Assembly: GCA_030065095.1 (NCBI GenBank)
Contig: JASJDP010000017.1
Location: forward strand, 62,001-126,000
Direction: 5' to 3'
Origin: Rhodobacter sp.
Lineage (GTDB): Bacteria > Pseudomonadota > Alphaproteobacteria > Rhodobacterales > Rhodobacteraceae
DNA: 64,000 bases
Shown: one piece after another, positions 18,812 through 26,765 of the stretch
Position numbering within the stretch: the first letter of the stretch is position 1
How the letters are laid out: the number at the start of each line of letters is the position of its first letter
The notes under the pieces: model-generated
Database searches by the model: none
What the model saw: the letters and a program-made list of their open reading frames with translations, nothing else
What the model was told of the DNA's origin: nothing
Made by a program: the position numbers and the translations under genes

Positions 18812-19729
18812 TTACGATCGGTTGCGCCGCGCATCTTCCGGATGCGCCGCAACGCCGGCAGGGTCCTTGTGGATGATCACATCGGCCTGCGGATAGGCCT
18901 TGACGATGGCCCGGCGGAGCGCGGCGCCGGTGGCATGGGCGTCGTGCAGGCTTTGTGCGCCATCGAGTTCGATATGCAGGTTGACGAAGACGCGGCTGCC
19001 GGCGGTACGGGTTTTCAGGTCGTGGAACCCCTGAACGCCAGGCCAGTCGCGGGCGATGGCCTCAATCCCGGCGATCATCTCCGGTTCGGCGGACCGGTCC
19101 ATCAGCGCGTCCCAGGCCGCCTTGCCGATGCGGATCGCACCAAAGGCGAGCATGGCGGCGGCGCCCAGCGCAACCACGCTGTCGATCTGGCCGAGGCCAA
19201 GCCAGGCCGAGGCGGCCAGCGACAGGATCGCCCCGGCATTGGGGATCAGATCGCCCAGATAATGCAGTTGATCGGCGCGCACGACCTTGTTTCCCGTCGC
19301 CCGGATGACCCGGCGCTGCCAAAGCACCAAACCCGCAGTCAGCAGGATGGACAGCAGCATGACTGCAATGCCCGCGCCTTCGGCACGGATCGGTCCCGGC
19401 GGACCGGCAATCAGTCGCGCCACGGCGGCCCAGGCAATCACGGCGGCCGAAATCAGAATGATCACCGACTGGCCCAGCGCCGCCAGATCTTCGGCCGAAC
19501 TGTGTCCGAAGGCATGATCCTCGTCCGGCGGTCGCATGGCATAGATGATCGCCGCAAGCCCGCCCAGCGACACCATCAGGTCAAGCGCGCTGTCAGCCAG
19601 GCTGGCGGCAACCGACAGCGCGCTGGTTTCGCTGAGCGCCCAAAGCTTGGCAAGCACCAGGACAAGGGCGACGCTGGCCGACAGCAGCCCCGCCGAGCGG
19701 TTCAGCCAGTGCGGTGACCGCGCGGTCAC
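18812..19729 (-). CDS. Cation diffusion facilitator (FieF-like) metal exporter
   Basis: 305-residue CDF transporter that exports divalent metal (Zn, Fe or similar) from the cytoplasm in exchange for protons. The transport site matches FieF: an Asp-x3-Asp pair in LADSALDLMVS on TM2 and His-x3-Asp in HYLGDLIPN on TM5. DHAFGHSSAEDLAAL is the conserved loop before TM3. A cytoplasmic C-terminal dimerisation domain follows (GFHDLKTRTAGSRVFVNLHI, written as its core). Length is normal. It lies 15 nt upstream of nothing on its own strand except the capsule-type gene, which precedes it in transcription and may be co-transcribed. Confidence 0.92.
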   Translation of the reverse strand: MTARSPHWLNRSAGLLSASVALVLVLAKLWALSETSALSVAASLADSALDLMVSLGGLAAIIYAMRPPDEDHAFGHSSAEDLAALGQSVIILISAAVIAWAAVARLIAGPPGPIRAEGAGIAVMLLSILLTAGLVLWQRRVIRATGNKVVRADQLHYLGDLIPNAGAILSLAASAWLGLGQIDSVVALGAAAMLAFGAIRIGKAAWDALMDRSAEPEMIAGIEAIARDWPGVQGFHDLKTRTAGSRVFVNLHIELDGAQSLHDAHATGAALRRAIVKAYPQADVIIHKDPAGVAAHPEDARRNRS

Positions 19730-19744
19730 CGGTTCACCGGCACA

Positions 19745-20731
19745 TTACAGAAACACCTTGTCCTTGATCCGCGCCCAGGCGCGCTTTTCAAACTCATCCT
19801 TGGCAGATTCCAAACAGCTGCGGTCCAGAAACCAATATAGGTACTTCTCGTAGGGGAAGTCAGCCATCGCCTCGGGGCCGAACTGCAGCGCCTCGCGCAG
19901 GTCGCTTTCGCGTTTCGGCGTCAATGTGGCGTGCCAGTAATCGGTTTTGCCGCAGGTAATCACACACCGCCGCTGCATCAGCGCCTCGAAACCGGCGGCC
20001 GAGTTCTGCGTCACCACCATGCGGCTGGCATCGGTCAGGTCGTGGATCGACGCGTCCGAGACGATGACGTTCTGATAGTCGGCGGCCACGTCCATAATGG
20101 CCTTTCTGACCAGTTTCGATTGGTTCGGGTGCGGTTTTACATAGACCTTTTCGTCCGAGCAGGTACTGGCGGTAATGCGGATCATCTGCTCGGTGTTAAG
20201 GTAATGGCTGCGGTGGCGCTCGCCTTCGATTTCCTGACAGTAGACGACGGCGGCCGCCTCTTGCATCGGGTTCTTCATGCGAACCTCTTGCGGGAACTTC
20301 GACACGTTCTCGCGCAGCATATAGCCGGTGACACCGTTGAAGAAATACTCGGCCTTGCCGAAATCGATCTGATCGGGGCAGAAACGCGCAAAGCGCAGGC
20401 TGGAATTCCAGTGCACGCCGACCTCGTCGAAATACCAGAAACCCCAGATATAGGTGGGCATGGCGTGCAGGCGGCCCGGGGCATAGCCCGGCAGATCGCC
20501 GGCGATGATGTGGATATGGTCCTGATCCAGCAGCAATTTCGAGGCGTTGCCCTCGGCCGCGACGAGGCGGCTGGTGACACCCTGTTTGGTGGCGTGGCGG
20601 ACAAGCTTGGTGAAGAAATCGAACTTTTCGGCCTTGATGGAATCGTGCCAGTCGCCCGCGGCATGTATCACCAGGGCGTGGACCTCTGTGGCGCCCCGGC
20701 GGATGACGAACGGATTTCTCATCTGGTTCAT
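19745..20731 (-). CDS. Capsule-polysaccharide-synthesis-like (KpsS/Capsule_synth) glycosyltransferase-fold protein
   Basis: 328-residue protein resembling capsule-synthesis proteins of the KpsS/LipB type, retaining Kdo-transferase-like enzymes. Features supporting this are DHIHIIAGDLPGYAPGRLHA, the hydrophobic IWGFWYFDEVGVHWNSSL, VYVKPHPNQSKL and DLTDASRMVVTQNSAAGFEAL, the last matching the nucleotide-sugar end of GT-B folds. No signal peptide or membrane helix is apparent. It is followed by the CDF gene and preceded by an SH3 gene on the same strand. The acceptor and sugar are unknown; no complete capsule locus is visible. Confidence 0.7.
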   Translation of the reverse strand: MNQMRNPFVIRRGATEVHALVIHAAGDWHDSIKAEKFDFFTKLVRHATKQGVTSRLVAAEGNASKLLLDQDHIHIIAGDLPGYAPGRLHAMPTYIWGFWYFDEVGVHWNSSLRFARFCPDQIDFGKAEYFFNGVTGYMLRENVSKFPQEVRMKNPMQEAAAVVYCQEIEGERHRSHYLNTEQMIRITASTCSDEKVYVKPHPNQSKLVRKAIMDVAADYQNVIVSDASIHDLTDASRMVVTQNSAAGFEALMQRRCVITCGKTDYWHATLTPKRESDLREALQFGPEAMADFPYEKYLYWFLDRSCLESAKDEFEKRAWARIKDKVFL

Positions 20732-20749
20732 GGCTTGCCCCTCGCCGCG

Positions 20750-21271
20750 CTAGTCCGGTTCAACACCCCAAAGGGCCGCGCGCGGAACCCAGCCGCGGTG
20801 CCGGTCGGCCCGGATACGGCACCAGTCGCGCACACATTCCTCAAGCCGGGCGACAACCCCGGCCTCGGCCTGAGCGTTCACCGGCGCAGCGGTGTCGGGC
20901 TTGGTCAGAAGCGGCAGCATGTCGCGCTCGACGATCACCGTCCGGGCGCCGGACAGCAACGAGTAATGCACCCAGCCGCCGACGCCGTCGCGGTCCTTTA
21001 CCCGCCGCCAGTGGCCGAACTCACCGGTCACCTGCAGCGGCATGTTGCGCCGTTTGAACACCCAGTCGATACGGTGGCTGAGCGACGGGCCGCGGCGGAC
21101 ATTGCCCTCGCTGGCCTTCAGCGACACATAGCGCGGGATCGGCAGATTGGTGACAGGCCCGCGTTCGGTGCCCGTCGCGGGAACGGCCAGGCATGCCGCC
21201 AGAATCACGCCCGCCGCGCTCGGCCCGACCCGAAGCTTCGTAATGTCGAATCGCACAATCTGCCTCGTCAT
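20750..21271 (-). CDS. Exported bacterial SH3-domain protein
   Basis: 173-residue protein with a signal-like N-terminus (VGPSAAGVILAACLAVPATG) and two SH3-type repeats. The first is in RYVSLKASEGNVRRGPSLSH and ends GVGGWVHYSLLSG; the second runs through VARLEECVRDWCRIRADRHRGWVPR. Family members usually bind peptidoglycan or associate with the envelope. The ATG at 21271 puts several charged residues before the hydrophobic core; later starts are possible. It is divergent from the hydroxyacid dehydrogenase and lies 18 nt upstream of the capsule-type gene. Confidence 0.8.
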   Translation of the reverse strand: MTRQIVRFDITKLRVGPSAAGVILAACLAVPATGTERGPVTNLPIPRYVSLKASEGNVRRGPSLSHRIDWVFKRRNMPLQVTGEFGHWRRVKDRDGVGGWVHYSLLSGARTVIVERDMLPLLTKPDTAAPVNAQAEAGVVARLEECVRDWCRIRADRHRGWVPRAALWGVEPD

Positions 21272-21389
21272 GCCTCTGGGCCATTTTGACCCGTCCGGCG
21301 CTTAGGGAATGAGTTGTGGTTGTACCCCGCGCCGGTTGCTGTAACTCTGGCACCGCACGCATCTGAAGGGAAGCGAAGGGAGCGTCTGG

Positions 21390-22376
21390 ATGCCCTCTGA
21401 ACGTCTGAGTGTTGTTGTAACGCGACGGTTGCCCGAGGCGGTCGAGACCCGCATGACCGAGTTGTTCGACGTGGAGTTGCGCAACGAGGACAGACCCCTG
21501 AGCCGCGAGGAACTGGCGCTGGCGATGCAAAGAGCGGACGTTCTGGTGCCGACGATTACCGATCATATCGATCAGGCGCTGCTTGCGCAGGCTGGCGGCA
21601 AGCTGAAGCTGATCGCGAATTTCGGCGCGGGCGTCGACCATATCGATGTCGCCACGGCACGGCAGCGCGGCATTCTGGTCTCGAACACACCGGGCGTGGT
21701 GACCGAAGATACCGCCGATATGACTTTGGCGCTGATCCTGGCGGTGGCACGGCGCATTCCGGAAGGGCTGGCGATCATGCAGGCCGGAACCTGGGCGGGT
21801 TGGGCGCCCACGGCGCTGATGGGCGGACGCGTCGGCGGCCGGCGGCTGGGGATCCTTGGCTGCGGGCGGATCGGCCAGGCCGTGGCGCGCCGCGCCAAGG
21901 CGTTCGGTATGCAGATCCACTATCACAACCGCAAGCGCCTTCGGCCCGAGGTCGAAACCGAGCTCGAGGCGACCTATTGGGAAAGCCTCGACCAGATGGT
22001 CAGCCGGATGGATGTCATCAGCGTGAACTGTCCGCACACACCGTCGACCTTTCATCTGATGAACGCGCGGCGGCTGAAGCTGATGAAACCGTCGGCGGTG
22101 ATCGTGAACACCTCGCGCGGCGAGGTGATTGACGAGAACGCTTTGACCCGGATGCTGCGGTCGGGCGAGATCGCGGGCGCGGGATTGGATGTCTATGAAC
22201 ACGGCACGGATATCAACCCGCGGCTGCGTGATTTGCACAACGTCGTGCTGTTGCCGCATATGGGATCGGCCACAGTCGAGGGCCGGGTCGAACAGGGCGA
22301 GAAGGTCATCATCAACATCAAGACCTTCGCCGACGGGCACCGGCCGCCGGATCTGGTGGTGCCGGCGATGCTGTGA
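21390..22376 (+). CDS. D-2-hydroxyacid dehydrogenase (glyoxylate/hydroxypyruvate reductase-like)
   Basis: 328-residue NAD(P)-dependent dehydrogenase of the D-isomer-specific 2-hydroxyacid family, most like glyoxylate/hydroxypyruvate reductases. The Rossmann loop is LGILGCGRIGQAVARR. The catalytic triad is visible as Arg in NTSRGEVIDENAL, Glu in the following segment and His in LLPHMGSATVEGR. The N-terminal catalytic lobe carries LIANFGAGVDHID. A GAAGGGAG site precedes the ATG. The exact substrate is not resolvable; glycerate or glyoxylate metabolism is likely. Confidence 0.92.
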   Translation: MPSERLSVVVTRRLPEAVETRMTELFDVELRNEDRPLSREELALAMQRADVLVPTITDHIDQALLAQAGGKLKLIANFGAGVDHIDVATARQRGILVSNTPGVVTEDTADMTLALILAVARRIPEGLAIMQAGTWAGWAPTALMGGRVGGRRLGILGCGRIGQAVARRAKAFGMQIHYHNRKRLRPEVETELEATYWESLDQMVSRMDVISVNCPHTPSTFHLMNARRLKLMKPSAVIVNTSRGEVIDENALTRMLRSGEIAGAGLDVYEHGTDINPRLRDLHNVVLLPHMGSATVEGRVEQGEKVIINIKTFADGHRPPDLVVPAML

Positions 22377-22387
22377 GGCATCGCGCA

Positions 22388-22609
22388 ATGATCCTACGGG
22401 GAAGTCTCGCCGCAGCTTGCCTTTTCACAACCGCGGCAGGATCGTCATGGGCAGGCACTCGTACAGAATGCATGGCCGCAACGCCGTTCGGGATCGAAAC
22501 GCTCTCGATCAACAATGCTGCCGCCGACGGAGGGCCAATGGGCGAAGCGATTGCGGCGACGCAAGCGGCAACCCACGCAAATGTCTGGAAACTGCATTGC
22601 GGAACCTAG
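22388..22609 (+). CDS. Small predicted exported protein, function unknown
   Basis: A 73-residue open frame starting with ATG at 22388, or a 78-residue version from a GTG overlapping the previous stop (GTGA). The first 23 residues look like a cleavable signal peptide (ILRGSLAAACLFTTAAGSSWA before GTRTEC, read as overlapping parts). Two cysteines near the N-terminus and one near the C-terminus of the mature form could make a disulfide. I recognise no family. The downstream lipoprotein gene overlaps it by 13 nt if that gene starts at 22597. Real coding is likely but not certain. Confidence 0.5.
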   Translation: MILRGSLAAACLFTTAAGSSWAGTRTECMAATPFGIETLSINNAAADGGPMGEAIAATQAATHANVWKLHCGT

Positions 22610-23280
22610 CGGATCTTCGGGCCAACGGACGGCGCTTGTTCTGGGTATGGACCTTGGTCTTGGTTTTCGCCGCCGCCTGCACGCGCCCCCTGGCCGAGGG
22701 CGAGCGGGCGTTTGCGCAGGATGTGTTCGGCGACGGTCTGGACGTCGAAAGGACGCGCGTGGCACAGGGGCTTGGGCTGTTTCCTGCAACGACACGGCCC
22801 AAACCGCTGCCGCAAAGCTCTGGGCAAATCGAACCGCGCGCCGGGGTCTGCGACCGGACCGAGCAGGGGCTGGAGCCTGGACCTCCACCCGCCTTTGCGG
22901 TCCGAAACCGGGTGCATGTGATGTCGGACTGGTACCGGGCCGACACCATGCCCGGCTGGCCCGATGCGGTGCTGCTGCCCCAGGCGCTGATCATGGCCCA
23001 TGAACTGATGCATGTCTGGCAGTGGCAGAACCGGAACATCACCGGCTACCGGCCGCGGCTGGCGGCGCTGGAGAGTTTTTCGAATGCGGATCCGTATTTC
23101 TATGTGCCGGAAGAGGGCGAAGGATTCCTGAAATATGGCTACGAGCAGCAGGCGGCGCTGATCGAGGATTACCTGTGCTATAGCCTGTTCGATCCCGAGG
23201 CGCCGCGGCGGGCGGAGTTGCGAGAGATACTTGCACCATTCTTTCCGGTGGACCGGCTGGACGCGGCTCTGGCACGGTGA
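22597..23280 (+). CDS. Putative lipoprotein with zinc-protease-like HELMH motif
   Basis: About 227 residues. A hydrophobic leader ends in a lipobox-like AAAC (LVLVFAAACTRPLAEGE). The notable motif is MAHELMHVWQWQNRN, a His-Glu-x2-His arrangement like that of zinc metalloproteases and of the DUF4157 group, followed by YGYEQQAALIEDYLCYSL. Conserved proteins of this type are common in Rhodobacterales and have no assigned function. The start is uncertain: no ATG is in frame near the leader, so a TTG at 22597 or 22636 is probable. Proteolytic activity is unproven. Confidence 0.72.
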   Translation: MRNLADLRANGRRLFWVWTLVLVFAAACTRPLAEGERAFAQDVFGDGLDVERTRVAQGLGLFPATTRPKPLPQSSGQIEPRAGVCDRTEQGLEPGPPPAFAVRNRVHVMSDWYRADTMPGWPDAVLLPQALIMAHELMHVWQWQNRNITGYRPRLAALESFSNADPYFYVPEEGEGFLKYGYEQQAALIEDYLCYSLFDPEAPRRAELREILAPFFPVDRLDAALAR

Positions 23281-23348
23281 GCGCATCCAAGGGAACAGCC
23301 ATTCAAGGCCCCGAAACCAGAAAATGCAGCGAAGGCCGGTGCGGATGT

Positions 23349-24263
23349 CTATCCGAGCGCGGCAAGGCGGCGTTCCTGGCGTGCGACCAGCGCCGCGACC
23401 TCTGCCACGGTCGCCTCGGTCAATGATGGCCCTGGCTTGCGGACAGTGGGATGGGCGATGGCGCCGCGGTTGGCGAGCGTGTGCTTGCGGATCGCCAGAC
23501 CGACGCCGGGCTGGCTTTCGTAGCGGACGAGCGGCAGATAGGCATCGAAGATATCCCGCGCGCGCGCCACGTCGCCGACCTTCATCTCGCTGACCACATC
23601 GGCCATCATCTCCGGGTAGGCAAATCCGGTCATCGCGCCGTCCGCACCCCGCAGCATCTCCTCCAGCAGGAACAATCCGCCGTTGCCGCACAGGATCGAA
23701 ATGCGGCGCGCGCCGGCGCTGGATGCGGCGCGCAGGGCGCTGATTTTCTCCAGCCCCGGCCAGTCTTCGTGCTTCAGCATCACGCAGGTCGGACAATCCG
23801 CGACGATCTGCAGGATCACCTCGACCGGCACGACCACATCCGTCACCAGCGGGAAATCCTGCAGAACGAAGGGCGTTTCGCCCAGCACCTCGGCAACGTT
23901 GTGGTAGTAGCCGACGATCTGGCCGTCGGTCTTGAGCGTGTGCGGCGGGGCGACCATGACGCCGGCGGCGCCGGCGTCCATCGCCTTGCCCGCCAGCGCC
24001 TGCATCGGCGCAAAGCCGGCGGCCGAAACGCCGACCACAACCGGCAGGCTGGTACGGGCGGTGACGCGTTTGACGACCGCCTCGGACTCGGACGCGGAAA
24101 GCTTGCCGGCTTCGCCCATCATGCCGAGGATCGTCAAACCGCTCGCACCCCTCTCGGCATAGAAATCGACCATGCGATCGACGCTGTCGAGGTCCAGGGC
24201 ACCGTCGGGCAAAAACGGCGTGACGGCGATGGTGAAGACGCCCTTGGCGGTTTCGTCAAGCAT
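23349..24263 (-). CDS. Dihydrodipicolinate synthase/N-acetylneuraminate lyase family aldolase
   Basis: 304-residue class I aldolase of the DapA/NanA family. The start MLDETAKGVFTIAVTPFLPDG is typical, the substrate-binding loop appears as ILGMMGEAGKLSASE and the Schiff-base lysine is in CVMLKHEDWPGLEK. It is not expected to be true DapA: it lies last in an operon with a hydantoinase, a VOC protein and a hydantoin racemase, so it likely cleaves or forms a keto acid in that pathway. The start overlaps the racemase stop by 8 nt. Confidence 0.88.
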   Translation of the reverse strand: MLDETAKGVFTIAVTPFLPDGALDLDSVDRMVDFYAERGASGLTILGMMGEAGKLSASESEAVVKRVTARTSLPVVVGVSAAGFAPMQALAGKAMDAGAAGVMVAPPHTLKTDGQIVGYYHNVAEVLGETPFVLQDFPLVTDVVVPVEVILQIVADCPTCVMLKHEDWPGLEKISALRAASSAGARRISILCGNGGLFLLEEMLRGADGAMTGFAYPEMMADVVSEMKVGDVARARDIFDAYLPLVRYESQPGVGLAIRKHTLANRGAIAHPTVRKPGPSLTEATVAEVAALVARQERRLAALG

Positions 24264-24942
24264 GCGCGGCTTCCTTGGGTCGGTGGCTGAGGCTGAGGGT
24301 GATCTGGCCGATGGCCTGCGCGGCGGCGGCCTGGCAGGGGTCGACGACCGGCAAGCCCGTGGCGTCCTCGAGCGCGGCCCGGTAGGCTGCCATACCGGCG
24401 CATCCCATGATCAGGACGTCGGCGCCGTCAAGCTCGCGCAGGACCTTTCCAGTGTCGATCATGGCCTGCTTCGTGGTCCTGGCGTCGCTCAGTTGCGCGA
24501 CGCCAAGGCCAAGGGCGCGGTCCCCGGCGAGGCGGTTCAGGACGCCCATGGCGCCGAGGCTGCGCATGTGGCGCGGGATCGACGCGGGCAGGATCGAGAC
24601 GATGCCGAAACGCTGGCCCAGTTGCAGGGCGGCCGCGACGGCGGCCTCCTGGATCCCGACCACCGGCAGGCCGGTCTGATCGCGCAGCGCATGCAGGCCG
24701 GGATCGCCGAAACAGGCGATGACGTAGCCCAGGGCCTGCGGTTCAAGGCGTTCGGCCAGCGCAAGCATCGGCGCCACGGTCAGGTCGGCCTGACGCTGGC
24801 TTTCGATGGCGGGCGGACCCTCGGCGAGGGTGGCACAGTGGATCGGGACGCCGAGGGTGCGAAGGGGGTCCACGGCCGCATCGATGCCGTTGGTGACGGT
24901 ATCGGAAGAGTTCGGATTGATGACGATCAGAGCCCTTTCCAT
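24256..24942 (-). CDS. Hydantoin/aspartate-glutamate racemase family protein
   Basis: 228-residue cofactor-independent racemase of the Asp/Glu/hydantoin group. The opening ALIVINPNSSDTVT is typical of hydantoin racemases. The two catalytic cysteines are in VIACFGDPGL and LIMGCAGMAAY. The TGA stop is directly followed by and overlaps the aldolase start region; the ATG at 24942 abuts the VOC stop. With the hydantoinase upstream, the most economical role is racemising 5-substituted hydantoins or related ureides for complete use of both enantiomers. A paralogue lies at 46735-47415. Confidence 0.88.
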   Translation of the reverse strand: MERALIVINPNSSDTVTNGIDAAVDPLRTLGVPIHCATLAEGPPAIESQRQADLTVAPMLALAERLEPQALGYVIACFGDPGLHALRDQTGLPVVGIQEAAVAAALQLGQRFGIVSILPASIPRHMRSLGAMGVLNRLAGDRALGLGVAQLSDARTTKQAMIDTGKVLRELDGADVLIMGCAGMAAYRAALEDATGLPVVDPCQAAAAQAIGQITLSLSHRPKEAAHA

Positions 24943-25335
24943 TCATGCCCCCGGCCGCGTGGCGGACTGGATTTCGATCTGATAGCCCTCCGGATCGTCG
25001 AAGACGAAGGCGCGGATGCCGATCTGATCGTTGATGAAAAGCTGCGAGAGGTTGTCGAGGTCCTTTGCCTGGGCATAGGCGTACCAGGCGTCCACATCGG
25101 GCACGCGGATACAAAGCTGGACGGGCTTTTCGGGGGTCCAGTTGTTCATGCCCTTGGTTTCGTCGACCAGGCCCACATGGGCGCCGTCGGCGATGCGATA
25201 GATCTTGCACCAGCCCTGATCGATGGCGAGCGGCAGGCCCAGGACGTTCTGGTAGAAGGCCATCGCCCGGGGCAGGTCGCGGTAGTAGAAAAAGGTGATC
25301 GCCAGTTGGTTCGGCGCCGAGGGGCGGTCGGTCAT
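24943..25335 (-). CDS. VOC (glyoxalase/bleomycin-resistance fold) family protein
   Basis: 130-residue vicinal-oxygen-chelate domain protein. Two beta-alpha-beta-beta-beta modules can be seen: ITFFYYRDLPRAMAFYQNVL with AHVGLVDE, and LCIRVPDVDAWYAYA with the C-terminal FVFDDPEGYQIEIQ, whose Glu is the usual metal ligand. The start codon overlaps the hydantoinase stop (ATGA), and the stop abuts the racemase start, so it belongs to the hydantoin operon. Its reaction is unknown; lyase or isomerase steps are typical of the fold. Confidence 0.85.
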   Translation of the reverse strand: MTDRPSAPNQLAITFFYYRDLPRAMAFYQNVLGLPLAIDQGWCKIYRIADGAHVGLVDETKGMNNWTPEKPVQLCIRVPDVDAWYAYAQAKDLDNLSQLFINDQIGIRAFVFDDPEGYQIEIQSATRPGA

Positions 25336-26735
25336 GCAGGTTCTCCGGATTGCGAACGATCGATCCAGCGACCGGCGCCGGGGGCGCCGAGAAACGTGCC
25401 ACGGTCGGCGACGAGTGTCCCGCGTAGGTAGGTCTGCACCGGCCAGCCCGTGACGCCATGCCCGGCCCAGGGATTGTAGCCGACGTTGTCGTGCAGGTCG
25501 TTGGTGCCGTAGATATGCTTGTGCACCGGGTCCCAAAGGGTGATGTCGGCGTCCATGCCGGGAACGAGATCGCCCTTGCCCGGCAAACCGTAGATACGTG
25601 CGGGTGCAGTGGCGGTGAGGCGGACGAACTCCTGCAGGGTCCCGCGCCCCTGCGTGACCATGGTATCGAAGATCAGCGGCAGGCGGGTTTCCAGCCCGGG
25701 CAGGCCGTTGGCGATCTGGTCGAACCGCGCATCCGGCCCGGCGGCGAGCTTGCCCGTGTGATCAAACCGGTACGGGGCATGGTCGGAGCTGATCAGGTCG
25801 AGCGTGCCATCCTGCAGCGCCTGCCAGAGCGCGGCCTGGTCGGCCTCGGTGCGTTGCGGCGGAGAGCACATCCATTTGGCGCCATCGAGGCCGTTCCGGC
25901 GCAGGACGTCTTCGGTCATCAGAAGGTAGTGTGGGCAGGTCTCGGCCCAGACCGGTGCGCCGTTCCGCCTGGCCGCACGAATTGTCTCGGCGGCCTCTGC
26001 GGTCGAGATATGGAACAGCATCACAGGCTGGTCCAGATACTCGGCAAAGCGGCAAAGCCGGCCCACCGCCTCGATCTCGGCCGCGCGCGGATGCGACGCG
26101 GCGTGGTGTTCCGGGCCGGTCCTGCCATCGGCCAGCAGGGCGGATTTGGCATGCTGGATCAGCGCGTCGTTTTCGGCATGGACACAGACCAGCGCCCCCG
26201 CCTGGCGGGCCAGGGTCATGACACGCAGGATATCGGCATCGTCGAGCCTGATATTGTAGGTCGTGAAGATCTTGAGCGAACGGTGTCCGGCGGCGATCAG
26301 GCTGGCAAGATCGGCTTCGAAATGCGCGACGGAGGTGTCCGAGACGATGATGTGAAAGGCAAGGTCGACGCTGGCGCCGCGTTCCGCCCGGGCAGCATAG
26401 CCGGCCACGACCTCGCTCAGGCGCTGCCCCTCGTGCTGCGCCGCAAAGGAGATGACCGTGGTGGTCCCCCCCATGGCGGCTGATCGGGTTGCGGTTTCAA
26501 AGCTGTCGGCGTTCCACTGGCCCATGCCGGATTTCTGCTCGATATGGCAATGGGGATCGATGCCGCCGGGCAGGACGTAAAGACCGGTCGCGTCCACTTC
26601 GTGCGCGCCGGTCAGGCCATCGCCGATGGCGGCAATCTTGCCGTCCGCTATGGCAAGGTCGGCCTTGCGGCTGTCTCTGGCGGTGACGACGGTGCCGTTT
26701 CTGATGACGCGGTCAATGCCCATGGCCGGGATCAT
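25332..26735 (-). CDS. Dihydropyrimidinase / D-hydantoinase
   Basis: 467-residue cyclic amidohydrolase that opens hydantoin or dihydropyrimidine rings to N-carbamoyl amino acids. The binuclear metal centre is visible: HCHIE near residue 61, the carboxylated Lys in SLKIFTTYN, CVHAEND, a His in VMLFHIST and the Asp in SSDHAPYRF. It heads a four-gene operon. The first ATG at 26735 gives MIPAMGID; the ATG four codons on is equally good. No N-carbamoylase is nearby, so the ring-opened product must be handled by another enzyme or by the unusual downstream genes. Confidence 0.92.
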   Translation of the reverse strand: MIPAMGIDRVIRNGTVVTARDSRKADLAIADGKIAAIGDGLTGAHEVDATGLYVLPGGIDPHCHIEQKSGMGQWNADSFETATRSAAMGGTTTVISFAAQHEGQRLSEVVAGYAARAERGASVDLAFHIIVSDTSVAHFEADLASLIAAGHRSLKIFTTYNIRLDDADILRVMTLARQAGALVCVHAENDALIQHAKSALLADGRTGPEHHAASHPRAAEIEAVGRLCRFAEYLDQPVMLFHISTAEAAETIRAARRNGAPVWAETCPHYLLMTEDVLRRNGLDGAKWMCSPPQRTEADQAALWQALQDGTLDLISSDHAPYRFDHTGKLAAGPDARFDQIANGLPGLETRLPLIFDTMVTQGRGTLQEFVRLTATAPARIYGLPGKGDLVPGMDADITLWDPVHKHIYGTNDLHDNVGYNPWAGHGVTGWPVQTYLRGTLVADRGTFLGAPGAGRWIDRSQSGEPA

Positions 26736-26765
26736 GGGTGCCTGGGGCTAAAGTTGCAACGGGCG

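Noticed and set aside
23349-24263. Assignment as lysine-pathway DapA
   Set aside because: Fold and Schiff-base lysine fit the superfamily, but the operon context is ureide catabolism, so only the family is claimed.
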